From: Siphonodentalium dalli | Taxonomy: Eukaryota; Mollusca; Scaphopoda; Gadilida; Siphonodentaliidae | Length of the DNA stretch: 64,000 nt | NCBI GenBank assembly: GCA_032622095.1 | Contig: CP136067.1 | Coordinates: 175,556,556-175,620,555 of the forward strand | Direction: 5' to 3' | In this document: positions 34,716-46,936 of the stretch, piece after piece | Layout of the letters: every line of letters begins with the position of its first letter | Numbering within the stretch: position 1 is the stretch's first letter | Made by a program: the position numbers and the translations under genes | Notes under the pieces: model-generated | Databases searched by the model: none | What the model was told of the DNA's origin: nothing | The model's input: the letters and a program-made list of their open reading frames with translations, nothing else

Positions 34716-35835
34716 CTGCCCTAATTATTTTCTTGTGTAAATGGTTAAGCGACTGGCAGCTTCGTTTTAAAGTCCAGTCGTGGCATTCTGTAAGATGACA
34801 TTCTTCTTCCTTCTGGTACAACCCATGATTGGTTCCGCTTATAAAAAAAAGATGTACCTCGGGTACTGGCATACCCACCCCAGAGTCAAATTTAAACATG
34901 GGCAGGACGGAACTCAAATTTAAAATAAACAAAAAAGGATAACTCTCGAATGGTAAATGCTAACAACATGGTTTTGCACTCTTTTGAAATCAGTCATAAT
35001 GGCGAACTTCCATACGATAACCCAAATATCTGATATATATCCCGGGCGGACGAACGGACGAGCGCACATAGTCAATCCAATTTACCACCCCATTTCGGTT
35101 TTCTTCGTAAAGTAGGGCTATACAGATAGGCCGACAAACACGGAGTTTATGTGCCTCATAAAGAATTATTCATGTTGTACAGTGTTACTCTATCCCTGAT
35201 TTGGTAACTCAAAGAGCGTGTGTCCCACTTCTGTGCAAAAAGAAAAAGCGGCTGATTGATTGGTTGGGATTTGACTTTTAATCGCCATGCAACATCACTA
35301 GTACGATTAGAAACAGATGATACAAACTGCATGTTCTAGCGAAGTAACTGTTACTGTGTATACAAAGCACACATTTGCTGAGACTAAAATATAAGCTATG
35401 AACAAATACCTACAGAATAAACTGTTCCCACTTGAGATTCAGGAATATATATTCAAGAACTGAAATATTGTGCAGACATATCTAAAATAGATACATGTAG
35501 CATTATCATAACATATAGGTGGAATAAATAATCAATAGCAAATAGGCTTTAAATATACATAATCAAAGTAACTCTTATATCGAATTAGGCTAGCGCTTTG
35601 TCAAGATATTTATAGTATTTGACTAAACTGGCTTGAGCCTTTATACCAATGTATGCATCAAGGTGGCAGCCATGTTGGTGACAACGAATGTCGTCACTCG
35701 CCCAACAGGGCGATTCAACACACACATATTGTTTTGTGTCTTTCAAACGAACATGGCCATAACAGTTTATATTCAAAACACTGCAAAGGGGATGGTGGTA
35801 CAACTGTAGTCAGTGGCAGTTTCATGTATACAGCA
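34716..35835. other. Non-coding stretch, no gene seen
   Basis: A GGACGAACGGACGAGCG tract near 35045 resembles the simple-sequence part of a Helitron-like element. No terminators, and no domain-bearing frame. Confidence 0.4.
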
Positions 35836-36285
35836 TTAACCCTTTACCCAACAGAACGGCCCTGTGCCAATGCCTTGTCTTATATATGCGAGTCGACCAT
35901 AGGTCGCCGCGCATATATAAGATAATGCATTGGCTTAACACATATTAAAAATGATAAAATTGTCAAAGAATGTAGAAAAATATTATAAAAATTGTTAAAA
36001 AATGTAAGAAAAAATTATAAAATTGTTAAAGAATGTAAGAGAAAAAAGTAAAAAAGTGTTTAGGCCAATGCATTCTCTTATATATGCGAGGCGACCTATG
36101 GTCGACTCGCATATATAAGATAATGCATTGGCACAGGGCATAACTGTAACCATCACAATGTGGTCAATGAACCGGTGCCAATGATATCCATATTTGTATG
36201 GTGTTATTGAGACAGACCGAAGATATTTTAGGCTGTTGAAGCTTTATTTGGGCGTTTTTGGCCGTTCTGTTGGGGAAAGGGTTAA
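35836..36285. mobile_element. Family D paired-hairpin piggyBac-like MITE, copy 3
   Basis: TTAA|CCCTTTACCCAACAGAACGG at 35836. The right end is CCGTTCTGTTGGGGAAAGGG|TTAA at 36285. Two hairpins lie at about 35867-35934 and 36063-36131. The spacer between them is longer than in the other copies, owing to an internal duplication of GTTAAARAATGTARGAAAAA text. Confidence 0.85.
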
Positions 36286-37329
36286 GCTCAGGTTGAATGT
36301 TGATAGCGATTGAAGGTAAGAACGTAGCTGTTTTATGGTAATTATTACCATTCTATGAACATTTTTGACTCCCTGTGGGGCCAGCTCATTCTGACAAATA
36401 AGATATATTGCTGGTTCTCAACTCATCCCTGTTGCTAGTCAATATCTTGACGGGAGTCTTTGAACATGCAGTCGGGAGATTGGCCCAGTTCTGATTGGCT
36501 TCGACAAATTAAAATTGTCCAGCTACAATATGCAATGTTCTATCAATTACAAACATACGGTTTCTTGACATTGGGATCAAAACGAAGAACCAATATTACG
36601 GATACACCTCAAAAACATTGGGACGTAGCGAGTCATCACTCCAACATGTATGTTAAATGCGTTGTTGTTTTAGTTTGAGTTGCCATATGAAAAGAAATTA
36701 ATCGACTAGTCCAGCAGACGCATCGGACTACCATTTGTATTATTGTCTGGCCAAAGACTGGTACATATTTCGATCGGTTTAGCCATTTATAGCAGCCTCC
36801 TGGTACCTCGCCACAGTCCGACAGACGTGTACAGTACAATATTCGAACAGTGAAGAATCATCAGTGTGAAATGCCAAGAAACATAAGATGATACTAACAG
36901 AAAACAAAGTGAGAAAAAAAACCAGTTAACATAAATATAATCTGAAACACGGGAAATTCACGACTAGCACATTTCTTAAACCGAGTGAATTCAACCACCC
37001 GTTTTATAGCGACAAAGGACCGAAGTGGACCATGAGCTAAGCCACACCGCAGGTCGATGAACCATGTGATGCGGCCGCCCTGGTACAATCAGGACTCTTA
37101 CACCACTCACGAGATGCACCCTTTGCAATAGGGTGCCACATTAGGGTGTTCGTACCCCTCAGTGGGGCGATGGACCTATATTACCCGGGTCCACACAGAG
37201 GCCCATATCTGCTGGAAAATTTACAGCATTAAGATATTCTGTATTTATCGACCTATTTTACCCCCCCCCCGTCCAAATTGCGTATAGATACTGTTTTGGT
37301 TCAAACGAGCCACACGCAGTCTTCATGTC
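36286..37329. other. Non-coding stretch with a family C fragment
   Basis: 37240-37320 matches the right end of family C (TTATCGACCTATTT, CCAAATTGCGTA, CGAGCCA). The frame at 36460-36678 has no recognisable family. Nothing else is supported. Confidence 0.4.
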
Positions 37330-37492
37330 TTAACCCTTTCAGTGCCAAGTCTGATTTTTGTATCAACCCATATTTCCTTGATCATTTTTCAGATTTATTG
37401 ATTATAATAATGTGATACATTAATGTATCACATTATTATAATCAATAAATATGGGTTGATACAAAAATCGGACTTGGCACAGAAAGGGTTAA
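37330..37492. mobile_element. Family E piggyBac-like foldback MITE
   Basis: TTAA|CCCTTTCAGTGCCAAGTC on the left (37330) and GACTTGGCACAGAAAGGG|TTAA on the right (37492). The 163 bp fold into one long hairpin, including a perfect inner palindrome around TGTGATACATTAATGTATCACA. It shares the first six terminal bases with family D but has its own interior. Confidence 0.85.
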
Positions 37493-38580
37493 GTTGAGCC
37501 AATACTAATATTTTCCTCCACAAAGCCGCACAAATTAGAAAACAAATGGATAAAAATAACGCTACTTTTTATTAACAGCATCTGTTTGCCCCACCAGCAT
37601 CATATCAATTCAGCAATATCTGCCTATATCACAGCAAATTAGCTGACCGACTTGTGTAATGGTGACTACGGGGACATTGGAAATTTCGATCGATATTTCT
37701 TCCCAATACGAGGTATATTCTATCAGGTGATATGGGACAGTCCACTGGTGGCACTCACGTTCTCAACTATATAATACATGTGTACAGTTCCGCTGACCTT
37801 TGGACATTTCGTCAAAGTACTACTATAAGCTTAAACCTAATCAATAATTCATACTTTCAATCCTTAGTCATATACAACTGAAAATGTTAAGTGTGACACG
37901 CGATAAAGTCAAGTGATTCTCTGTTCAGTTATGGACGTTATTTTGAATTGTGACCTGGCTATAATATAGTGCAGCACATAGACGCAATCGTCAGCATCGG
38001 CCCTTCAACTACGGCTTAATTGATCAAGATCGCACGTTTCCATTGCTAAAAGTACCCACGATCTCTGAAACCTTGAAAAGGGTACCTAGGATCTCCCATT
38101 TCTCGTTCAATAGACGTCACGCCATAGTACTATTAGCCACGTACATCGGTATAGGCAATAGACACACCGTCTGCAATAATAACTAGAATGCACTCAGAGA
38201 GATGCCAACGTGCGCAAAAATGTAATAAACAATAATTAAAAAAATAATTTCACTGTATTTTCGTAATTTATTTAATTTAATTTAATGTTAGAAAAATTAC
38301 CATTTCTCATTTCATCACAGATAAATGCAAATTACTATATTAATCATTTAAGTAATTAAAACCAATTCCATGTTGCCGAAAGGATGAGACTTTAATATCG
38401 ATTACATTTTTTTCAGCGGCATATTTTGATTTTCATTTTCCGATAGTCAAAGTTGACCAAAGGAGCAATTATAAGAAATAATTAATACTATTTGTGTAAA
38501 TATTGATAGCAACCAATATGCAACAATAAATATCAATAATTAATCAATAACGATCATTTTATGTAATAATAAACTCTTCA
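37493..38580. other. Non-coding stretch, no gene seen
   Basis: Very AT-rich toward 38220-38560. No domain-bearing frame or known repeat. Confidence 0.4.
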
Positions 38581-38589
38581 AACGGTGTT

Positions 38590-39200
38590 TGTGTCAACAA
38601 ATACGTTTTGTTTTGTGTTACGTCATTCGTCGTATTTGACCCGGAACTCGGCTGAAGGTTAGGCTATTCAGCCTATTGCGTCGAATTACGAAATCGCGTT
38701 TTGAATGTCTCTCTTTCCCCGCACGATAAAAAGAGGTCTTCGCACGAACCAAAAATGATAAAACTTCCCAATTATAAGTAAAAATACCCAAATGAAGGAG
38801 TCTATGTAGGTCCCGAAGGAGTCTATAGACTCTTTGATGTAGAGTTCTGATGGAGAAAATGTAGGTCGATCTATTTTTGTCATAACTCTGGCGTATTTTT
38901 ACCTTGGAGAAAAAAAACGAAATCGAGGCTCACTACGAGCATGACAGTTTTAAATATAGAAACAGGGAATCCCGACAAATGGCGATATCGTCGACAAACA
39001 AATAATCGAAAACAACACATAAAATAAACATAGCAAAAACGCGGCACAGTAAAAATGTCAGAACGCCACGAGGTTTTACGTCGTTTTTGGTGACGTCATG
39101 GAGTGAAACGGAGTAGGGTGACACCAACCTACGAATCTGTCTGATCGCCATACTGTTGCGCGAGCGCACGTAACTAGACGTTGCTCAACCATGTAGCAGT
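38590..39200 (-). promoter_or_regulatory. Repeat-free, CpG-containing block with CRE sites; possible first exon
   Basis: Unlike its surroundings, this block has no recognised repeat and keeps many CpGs. It has a consensus CRE (TGACGTCA at about 39092) and TTACGTCA at about 38619. On the minus strand an ATG near 39151 has a good initiation context (A at -3, G at +4). It opens about 72 codons with a basic N-terminus and one hydrophobic segment (G-V-L-T-F-L-L-C ... Y-L-F-V), as in a small single-pass membrane protein. On the plus strand a good 3' splice site (TTTCTGTTTCAG) lies at about 39492. Neither gene model has homology support. Confidence 0.2.
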
Positions 39201-40234
39201 ACACGATTTATCGGATTGTAGGGTGTCTGAAAAATAGAAAAATCAGTATTTGGGGGGGGGGGGGCATAACATCCAGTATATTCAGTGTCAAATGTGACAT
39301 TATTAGTTTGAGGGGTTTAATTATGTTACAAAAAGTGAATACTTTGAATACGTAACACGATTGTCGTATTCAGTGCAGGCCAACTGGGTGAGTTTTCTTA
39401 TAGTGAAATAGTCCGATTTATCTCCTCTGAATTCTGTCATCTGCGCTTGCATTTTTTTTTAATTGCTGCGATAACTCGTTTTCTGTTTCAGATATTTCTC
39501 AACTCTAACATAGCTCTATCAGGTGGAAGAAGTTTATTTACTGACAATCGTTCTGTCATGTTCTGTTTTTGTATTGAACATTGGTCAATTTGAGTATAAA
39601 ATGGATAAAATTAAGCGTCTTGTGTGTACACACCAAGGAGCCCATCTCTTTACAAATTGTACGAAGAAGCTAAAGTGCAGGCATTTGATTACACATAACA
39701 TTTCTGTCGAAAATAACACATTCTTGATGGAACCTATGCCAACGATAATGGCTCACCATTGATTGTAAGTACAGTACCTCCTCACAGGTTGGTTACAATT
39801 GCTGGAAATTGTGTATTGCCACATCATCCGTACCCATTTTGACTAAACTTTAAAATGAAAAACAATAACCTTAACTTTGTACATGTATTATAGTGGGTTC
39901 TGTCATAGATCTGACTGTAATTGTAAATAAGCCTATTCGAAAATAGCCGCCATCTTTTTAGTTGTCGCATTAATAGAAGACGTGATTCGGTTGGGCGATA
40001 TTTAGAGAACCCGGGTACTCTAATGAACGTTGTGGAGATCCTGGGTACCCAGATCAACGTGAAGCAAATCATATGTACTCTAATCGACGGAAACATGTAC
40101 ACTTGACCAATTACCTCAATTCAAATCAATTATTTAACCAAAATAACTGTCCATTCAACGTGAACCCTGTTCAGCTTATAGGCTTCTAACTGCGCCCGTC
40201 AAGAAATATCAGACCTGCACCATCACGGCGTGGC
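39201..40234. other. Non-coding stretch, no gene confirmed
   Basis: Contains a run of 13 G at 39252-39264 and the isolated acceptor-like site near 39492. The frame following it (39523-39762) starts at GTG and has no recognisable domain. Confidence 0.35.
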
Positions 40235-40866
40235 CAGCCCGTTCTCCCGAAATCCAAACATTATCTGCTTATAAATAACTTCTGCTTAGATAATCTGCTT
40301 AGAATCGCCTACTTTGAGTCGACAATGTGCTGGAAATGGTAGCATTTTAGTCACATTATCGACTCATAACGAGGCGATTCTAAGCATGGTATGTGTGGAC
40401 TATCGCACAAGTAAGCCAACCCACGACTGTTCATGTATACGCCCTTTAACATGTGTTTTCACTGTGGCTCGCGCCGTAAAACGAAATAACTGCTATGACT
40501 CCATTATCTGCTTATTTCCGAAGCAAATAATCCAACATATTCTCGCGCAAATGCGCACATACTCGACCTATAATATGAAATTGGTACATAATGTGATTAT
40601 TTGATTCTGAAATAAATCTGTTAAAGAGCGTACACCTGATTAGTCGTGAGTTGCCTCTTTGTGTCATTATCTGCACATAATTTGCTTAGAATCGCCTCAT
40701 AATGTGACTAAAATGTTCTCATTTTCAGCATGTTATCTATCTAAAACAAAGTTCTATTGTAAGCAGATAATGTGCTGGTTTTCGGGAGAACAGGCTGAAT
40801 AATCACATTATGTACATATTTCACATTATAGGTCGATTATGTGCGTATTTGCGCGAGGATATGTTG
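40235..40866 (+). mobile_element. Family A MITE copy 3, interrupted by a nested family A copy
   Basis: The outer copy runs 40235-40532, is interrupted, and resumes at 40805 to end GCGCGAGGATATGTTG at 40866. The interruption duplicates AATAATC (40526-40532 and 40798-40804). Confidence 0.85.
40533..40797 (-). mobile_element. Nested family A MITE, copy 4
   Basis: A 265-bp inverse-orientation copy inside copy 3. It runs from CAACATATTCTCGCG to GGGAGAACAGGCTG, so it has full termini. The shorter length comes from an internal deletion after ATTCTGAAATAA. The 7-bp duplication of target AATAATC fixes both element ends exactly. The ends pair only weakly (CAGCCTGTTCTCCC against CAACATATTCTCGC). Confidence 0.9.
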
Positions 40867-40899
40867 GTGTGGTGGGATATCGTCAGAGGAGAGATTCAC

Positions 40900-40944
40900 G
40901 GCATGATCTACGGTTGGTTACTGTGACCAACCGTAGATCGTGCC
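40900..40944. repeat. 45-bp hairpin
   Basis: 19-bp arms (GGCATGATCTACGGTTGGT) with one mismatch around a 7-nt loop, 33 bp beyond the family A element. Confidence 0.85.
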
Positions 40945-40949
40945 ATGCA

Positions 40950-42245
40950 TCTCTATTCTGGCTGACGCCCGTAGAGATCACATTTCACCAGTACAAAACC
41001 TGGGAACTTTGTTCTTCTGACACGTTTTGACAGGGAACGTTATAACATTGAACAAACAAGACCGGGAATATATATGTATTTCTTAATACTTGTTCTGCAA
41101 CCATGATTTTACTTTGACGATACAACCACCTAATACGCACACGCTTGACTACCAAAAGATGACATATCGGGGTTCACGATATGATGGCTATTGGCATACA
41201 ATCGCGACCACGGGAGGCACGCGTGGTATCGATTGACTATAATATTTAATCTGAAGAGTAATAACTCTATAAAGAATGTATACGTTTACAAAATAACGGC
41301 GATTTGTATGAGAAATTACAACACCACAATAGATCAACTCTGGTTAAATAAGTGAAATTCTTCTATAGGGTGGGTGGGCTTGGGGGAGGTTTGTGTTACG
41401 CTCTTATTTCGTAAAATACACTTCTTCAAATATCTCCGTTATTTAGTTAATAAAAATAATTCCCTATTTCTATATTTCGCTCTATTTCGCTGCATTTTTT
41501 ATTCCGCTATTTCGCTGTATTTTCCTATTTCGCCTTTCCGTTGTATTTCATATTTCGATAATTCGCTATATTTGACATATTATGGTATATGGGATTATAT
41601 GATACCCTACATTATGATATTCAATCGAACATCACGTGCCATCCGTGCTCGCGATTAGATGCCACTAGCCATCCAATCGTGAACCCCGATTACATATTGT
41701 TTGCTATCAACTCCTTGGCGTATTGGCTGATACAACGGGCAATTTAATGATTTTAAAGTCACCAGCGAAGTTAGATCTGCGACGTATAGATTCCGAAGTG
41801 TGAAGACATGCAGAATTTAACAGCGTTACCGGAAATTATGAATGCTAATGGTATCGATTTACTGTAGTTTAAAGACGCAAACAGATACATTATGGTCGGG
41901 CGGGAGTAACTGATACCTACGTACTCAGGCACTAGATTCCAACTTGCGGAATGTTTAGCATTCGACTAACATCGCGGAAACTCTCAAACAAATCGACCGT
42001 AAACCATTCCATAGAAAACAACGTCTGAACTTCGCTCAATTGTTAATATTTACTTTTAGATTCGGGACGAAACTATCGGCGAAAAACTAACGATATCGTC
42101 ATCAAGCGTCACTGCATTTATTTACCATATAAGAATGACGGTGTGCGTTTTCAATTTGGATATAATATTTGAAAAAAATATCTACTGTGAACAAGATTAT
42201 TCTCCTTTTCTATTGGATCACCACATTGGAGTAATCCCAATCACT
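40950..42245. other. Non-coding stretch, no gene seen
   Basis: 41460-41580 is a low-complexity tract of CTATTTCGCTGTATTT-like words, so the 94-codon frame over it is not credible. Nothing else is supported. Confidence 0.45.
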
Positions 42246-42249
42246 TTAA

Positions 42250-42665
42250 AGGCACATGGCGATTTGCGCTCCAAAATACACGAGACTATTATTCGCTTTT
42301 GAATGTTTCTCAGTATCGAAATAGGTCGATAAATATCTAAACTATCTTTCTACGAGCATTATATAACCCCAAAAGAATCATTGAAATAATGAAAATACAA
42401 CTGTGAATACGGTGTTTTGGTCCCAAATACAAAACAGCAATTTGCACGACATGGAACAGAAAAGAGCGTTCTGTTGTAGTCTATTCCTGATATGGTAGCA
42501 ATAAAGAGCTTTTATCTGACTTCTGACTGTGACTTTGGCAAGAGTTTCTCAGAGCACATGAAGCCGGTATATCAGTAGTTTTTTTTTTTATTTATTGACC
42601 TATTGTATCAGTTGCTCCAAAATTACGTAGAAAGATATCTGGAGGTTCGAATGAGCCATGTCCGT
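42250..42665 (+). mobile_element. Family C TTAA-bounded MITE, full-length
   Basis: TTAA at 42246-42249 and 42666-42669. The termini are AGGCACATGGCGATTTGCGC and GGTTCGAATGAGCCATGTCCGT. The centre carries AAAAGAGCGTTCTGTTGTAG and GGTAGCAATAAAGAGCTTTT, the module shared with family B. No coding frame. TTAA|AGG suggests a Kolobok-like family (inference). Confidence 0.8.
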
Positions 42666-42789
42666 TTAACGTACATGGCGGTAACAGATTTGTTAAAAAA
42701 ATTCGAACGGCACGAATAACAATAGTGAAAACAAGTGCAAACTACATGTATGTGATGTTTTAGGGAATGAATTCCATTTTGTTTTAGAA

Positions 42790-43215
42790 TGTGACGTAAT
42801 AAGGTCATCTGATAGAAATACATCATACCATTCGTTTCATTAAGTTCAGGCTTACACAGGTTATCGTCCGGAAACGAAAATTGAATGCAAATTCCAACAA
42901 AAAGAACCGTAACTCTGGTGAAATTTGGCGGGCTGAACCCGAATTCGAACTTAACTTGTATTTCGTGGTAGTAAACGCACATACCATTCCATTCCATTCA
43001 GTTCAGACTTACTAAGGTTTTCATCTGGAAACGAGAATTGAGTACAAATACCAACAGAAATGGTGAACATTGGCGGGCGGAACCCGAATTTTAACTTAGC
43101 CTGTACTTTGTGTTAGTAAACCCACATACAAAATTACATTCCACTCAGTTCAGACTTACTAAAGTTATCATCCGGAAACGAAAAAAAGTTAACGGCTCGG
43201 CGGACGGACGTACCA
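42790..43215. repeat. ~150-bp tandem repeat, 2.5 units
   Basis: Phase points GTTCAGRCTTAC at 42845, 43001 and 43148. Shared text includes CATCYGGAAACGARAATTGA and TTGGCGGGCNGAACCCGAAT. It ends in GGCTCGGCGGACGGACGTAC, a pattern seen in Helitron-like elements with central repeats. The minus frame over it is repeat-derived. Confidence 0.75.
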
Positions 43216-43483
43216 GGTACGACCAAATAACATAATACGCCCCGTTTAAAAAAAATTGTTTTGGGTATGCTTAAGCATGCTATAGCGAATTTAAAAACAA
43301 ACTGGATAAAACCTTAGGGGCATGTTATAACTCAAAACTATCACCAAGTATTCATAGTAATAATTTTAATGCCCATGAAAAACGTAAGATTCCCTGGCAC
43401 TAAACCTACAAAATAAGTCTGTTAAAGAATATAAGAAAAAATTGTAAAAAATTGTAAAAAATAATAAGAAATGATGAAAAATT

Positions 43484-43592
43484 GTTAGGACAATGCATTC
43501 TCACCATAGGTCGCCTCGCATATATAAGAGAATGCATTGGCACAGGGTATATGAGTTGATACAAAACTCGGACCTGGTACTGAAAGGGTTAA
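43484..43592. mobile_element. Chimera of MITE families D and E
   Basis: The left part has the family D hairpin half (GACAATGCATTCTC ... TCGCATATATAAGAGAATGC, GGCACAGGG). The right part switches to family E text (GAGTTGATACAAAACTCGGA, CTGAAAGGG) and ends in TTAA at 43589-43592. The upstream AT-rich AAAAATTGTAAAAAATTG spacer is of family D type. Confidence 0.7.
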
Positions 43593-45462
43593 ACAAAAAA
43601 GGGCGTTTAAATATCCAGGCTCTGTGTGAAACAATCAAGAACATATATTTTTGAAAAATTAAATAATGGCTGCACTGCTGTTTACTAAATATTATTGGAG
43701 CTATCCAGTTAGAGAGACATTCCACGATTTACTCACTATATGTAACGTAGTAATACTGAAACGACTTTGTATATTTCTAAAACTTGCATTCAAAAGAATA
43801 AAATAGTAATCGTACACGAGGAGAAGCAATGAAGCTGGGGATACAGAACATAATGGAAATAGCTATTGGCAATTCCGTCATGTTGTGTAAGTCCTGTATC
43901 ATTGTTGGGAATGAGAATGCTACTGCATTGAAACTATTCATAAAATGTTATACCCAATGTCACTTAGCCAGTTCAGTTATATCCATCTTTGTATATATGT
44001 ATATATATTATTGACAAATGCATATATGTTATATTCATATATGTATTATCAATCAATCAATAACAATCATTCGGATCGGGTTTGTAATTTCCAATTCGAA
44101 AACACGATCAACTTCACATTCTCACACAACCATGCAGTGGCATTCACGACATTTGATTTCACTTACCAGTACCGAAGCAACATGCGGACTAAGATCCATA
44201 TGGAAGATGAACTCGTAAATAGTGTTATGTTATAATTATTTCAACGGGTCGGTGCGATGATGATGGATATCGATTACATTCCACTTGGAAACTACATGGT
44301 CTACGTGTTAGCAATCCACTTATCGGAATGAAAGAGGGGTTTCACAACACTCACTGACAACTGTTACGATTAAGGTTGAGGGTGGCCTTTGCGATGGGTA
44401 TTGCTGTTAAAATAGTCACATCATTTAAAATAAACAGAAAGAATATTAAAGTATTTTGTTTTTATACCAATCATACATATCGCATAAATAGCATGTTATT
44501 GTCAAGATCGTACGTATTGTTAGTAAATAAAAGCCATATAATGTTGAAGTACAGTACATACATAGTGTGCGATAAGTAAAACACTATACACCGGAGATAC
44601 CCCACTAATTGAACTATGGTTAAAACGGCCACCATGTTGACTATAACATACCGGTATGGGTCATCATGAATCATTCTCCCAAAAAATAGCACACTCTTTA
44701 TTTGCTGTACTATATATAAAAAAGCTCGGCCCACACAAAGTGTGTTTTGTGGTTTCTATCGAACATACTATCGTTATACTATTAGTATACTCTTGAGGTA
44801 ATGTTCACAATTTGGTAACTATTATTTCAAAGTTATAGCCTACAACCAAGGCTATATGTGCTTTTAAAGTTAACTTACTGTGTCATCACATTATATGAAC
44901 ACGTTCCATCTTGTTTTACAATCCCCTGCTCAGTTCAAGACCATAAAGACCACCATGTTATCGAACAATGCTTTAATGTTTTAACCTGCAAATACCAACA
45001 AAAAAAAGGTATGAACATAATGCAAGATTTAGAACATGCCTACACAGATGTGAGCAGCAAAAATTCAAATATCCACTTAGATGTGAACTAAACAAATGTG
45101 TAGTAATATAATATTAAATACAAATATTGGATGAAAGAAATTGCAAGAAAAATAAATAGACCATGTGAAAATGATGTGGAGGAAACCATTATTCATAAAA
45201 ATTAATGACAAAATAGAAATAAAGAATAAGGAAAAAACGCCCATACGCGTGTGACCTAACATGTATAATGCTAGAACGAAAAAGATAAATTTAGCATGCC
45301 GAACAAATACAAAATGAAGATGAAAAGATTTTAAAAAGGGGGAGCCCCGTAAATATAAATAAATATATAAGAAGCGGGGTGAAAATGAAGAGAAATAAAT
45401 GGAGAGAAAGATGATTATGATGTCACAGTGATTTAGGCCTACTTCAAATGAATGAAACAAAT
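43593..45462. other. Non-coding stretch, no gene seen
   Basis: Frames at 43829-44235, 44376-44579 and 44858-45091 have no recognisable family. 45100-45420 is A-rich on the plus strand, giving a spurious hydrophobic minus frame. Confidence 0.45.
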
Positions 45463-45576
45463 GATAAATAATGTCATTAAATATGGCATATGAAACAAAA
45501 GTTAGTAAAACATATACATGATAAATAATGTCATTAAATATGGCATGTGAAACAAAGGTTAGTAAAACATATACAT
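45463..45576. repeat. 57-bp tandem duplication
   Basis: GATAAATAATGTCATTAAAT... at 45463-45519 is repeated at 45520-45576 with two differences. Confidence 0.9.
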
Positions 45577-45846
45577 AGCCAACACTACTAAACAAAGTTC
45601 CTTGAATTATCATATGTAAAAAATGCAAGTTTTCAGAATGTCAATTCGAACCACAAAAAACCTGGTCTCACCAAATAGCAACCGTTCTTGAACGTTCCAA
45701 CATAGTTAAATGTAATTTATATCGCCATGCGATACACAACTGTAGACGCGACGTCCCAACCATCACAACGGCTATTATAGGGCATCAGTGTATTAGTTTT
45801 GTATCAAAACTTCACATAAAAATACAGACACTCAGTCAATTCCGTG

Positions 45847-46060
45847 TTCTATTCCTGATATTGCAGAAATAAAGAGCGTTTTTCACATCTGTGCGAAAAA
45901 GTGAAAACAGCTGGAAAATGGCTGTGACCGTTGCAAGTATTTTTCAGATCAAATGAAGCCTGTATGTCAATATTTCGTGTATTTATCAACCTACCTTGTA
46001 CCTCCTTCCAAATTACTTAGACAAGATTTGGAAGCTTGAGTGAGCCATGGTCCGTTTAAA
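45847..46060 (+). mobile_element. Family C MITE, right half
   Basis: Begins near TTCCTGATATTGCAGAAATAAAGAGCG and ends GAGTGAGCCATGGTCCGTTTAA, matching the right side of 42250-42665. Confidence 0.65.
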
Positions 46061-46262
46061 GAGCGTATACTTGAAAAGTCGTGAGTTGGCTTATTTGTGT
46101 CATTGTCATTGTACAATCGTCGATAATGTGACTAAAACACCCTCATATTTAGCACATTATCGACTCAAAATGAAAATAAAGCTATTCTAAGCAGATTATC
46201 TACCTATAACTAATTATATTGTAAGCAGATACTGTACAGTTTACATGAGAACAAGCTGGGCA
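46061..46262 (-). mobile_element. Family A MITE, truncated copy 5
   Basis: Reverse orientation: AAGAGCGTATACTTGAAAAG, then TCGATAATGTGACTAAAACA / CACATTATCGACTCAAAATG arms, to GAGAACAAGCTG. It joins directly to the family C fragment. Confidence 0.7.
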
Positions 46263-46932
46263 TGTTTATAGAAAGAAAATACACCGCGAACCTTATATAT
46301 GTACAGCGGGAACTAATTGCATAGCTCTACAAATTCCACACAGTGTAATTTCTGAACAAGTCAAGACGACAAGGCAATTATCAATATTTAGTTAATAGTG
46401 AGCCCTGACCAGTCTCCATGATTTATGTTGATTCATACCAAAACGCTCAGCTTAAGTTCACCATGGATCACAGCGAAATAAATCACAGTGAATCCATGTG
46501 ATTGTGACATAACTACCCATGTCCCATTATATTCCCACAACCTGACTCAAGGACGCATAGCACTAAATGTATGTTATACCCGTACTACGTATAGTAGAAC
46601 GCAAACTTGATTATCAGTGCTCGGTTCCTTACAGAAACCTCACACATTTTAATCACAGCCAAGACCTGCACACAATGAAGTCGGCCCCCCAAATATGGTC
46701 ATACGGAATGACCATAACGGCAGAGCCAATACCGATGTGTATTATCAAATACCTCATCTAATATTCACACAAAATATTATATACCGGTAAGTAACAACAA
46801 CTGCCCGATACATCATGCTTCTCTTTTACTCATTTCATCCTGAGGTTCTTATATCTGTCCGATAATCTCCTATCATTCGGGTCCGCGACTGAGTTGTATA
46901 CATTGGTTGTCTATTATCTTATACTTCATACA
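46263..46932. other. Non-coding stretch, no gene seen
   Basis: The frame at 46567-46761 has no recognisable family. Nothing else is supported. Confidence 0.4.
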
Positions 46933-46936
46933 TTAA

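Noticed and set aside
37085-37200. Possible tRNA/SINE-like segment (GGGTGCCACATTAGGGTG)
   Set aside because: No convincing A and B boxes in correct order or spacing, and no target duplication.
45077-45628. 183-codon hydrophobic minus-strand frame
   Set aside because: The opposite strand is A-rich, which forces Phe/Ile/Leu codons. It spans a 57-bp tandem duplication and has no domain.
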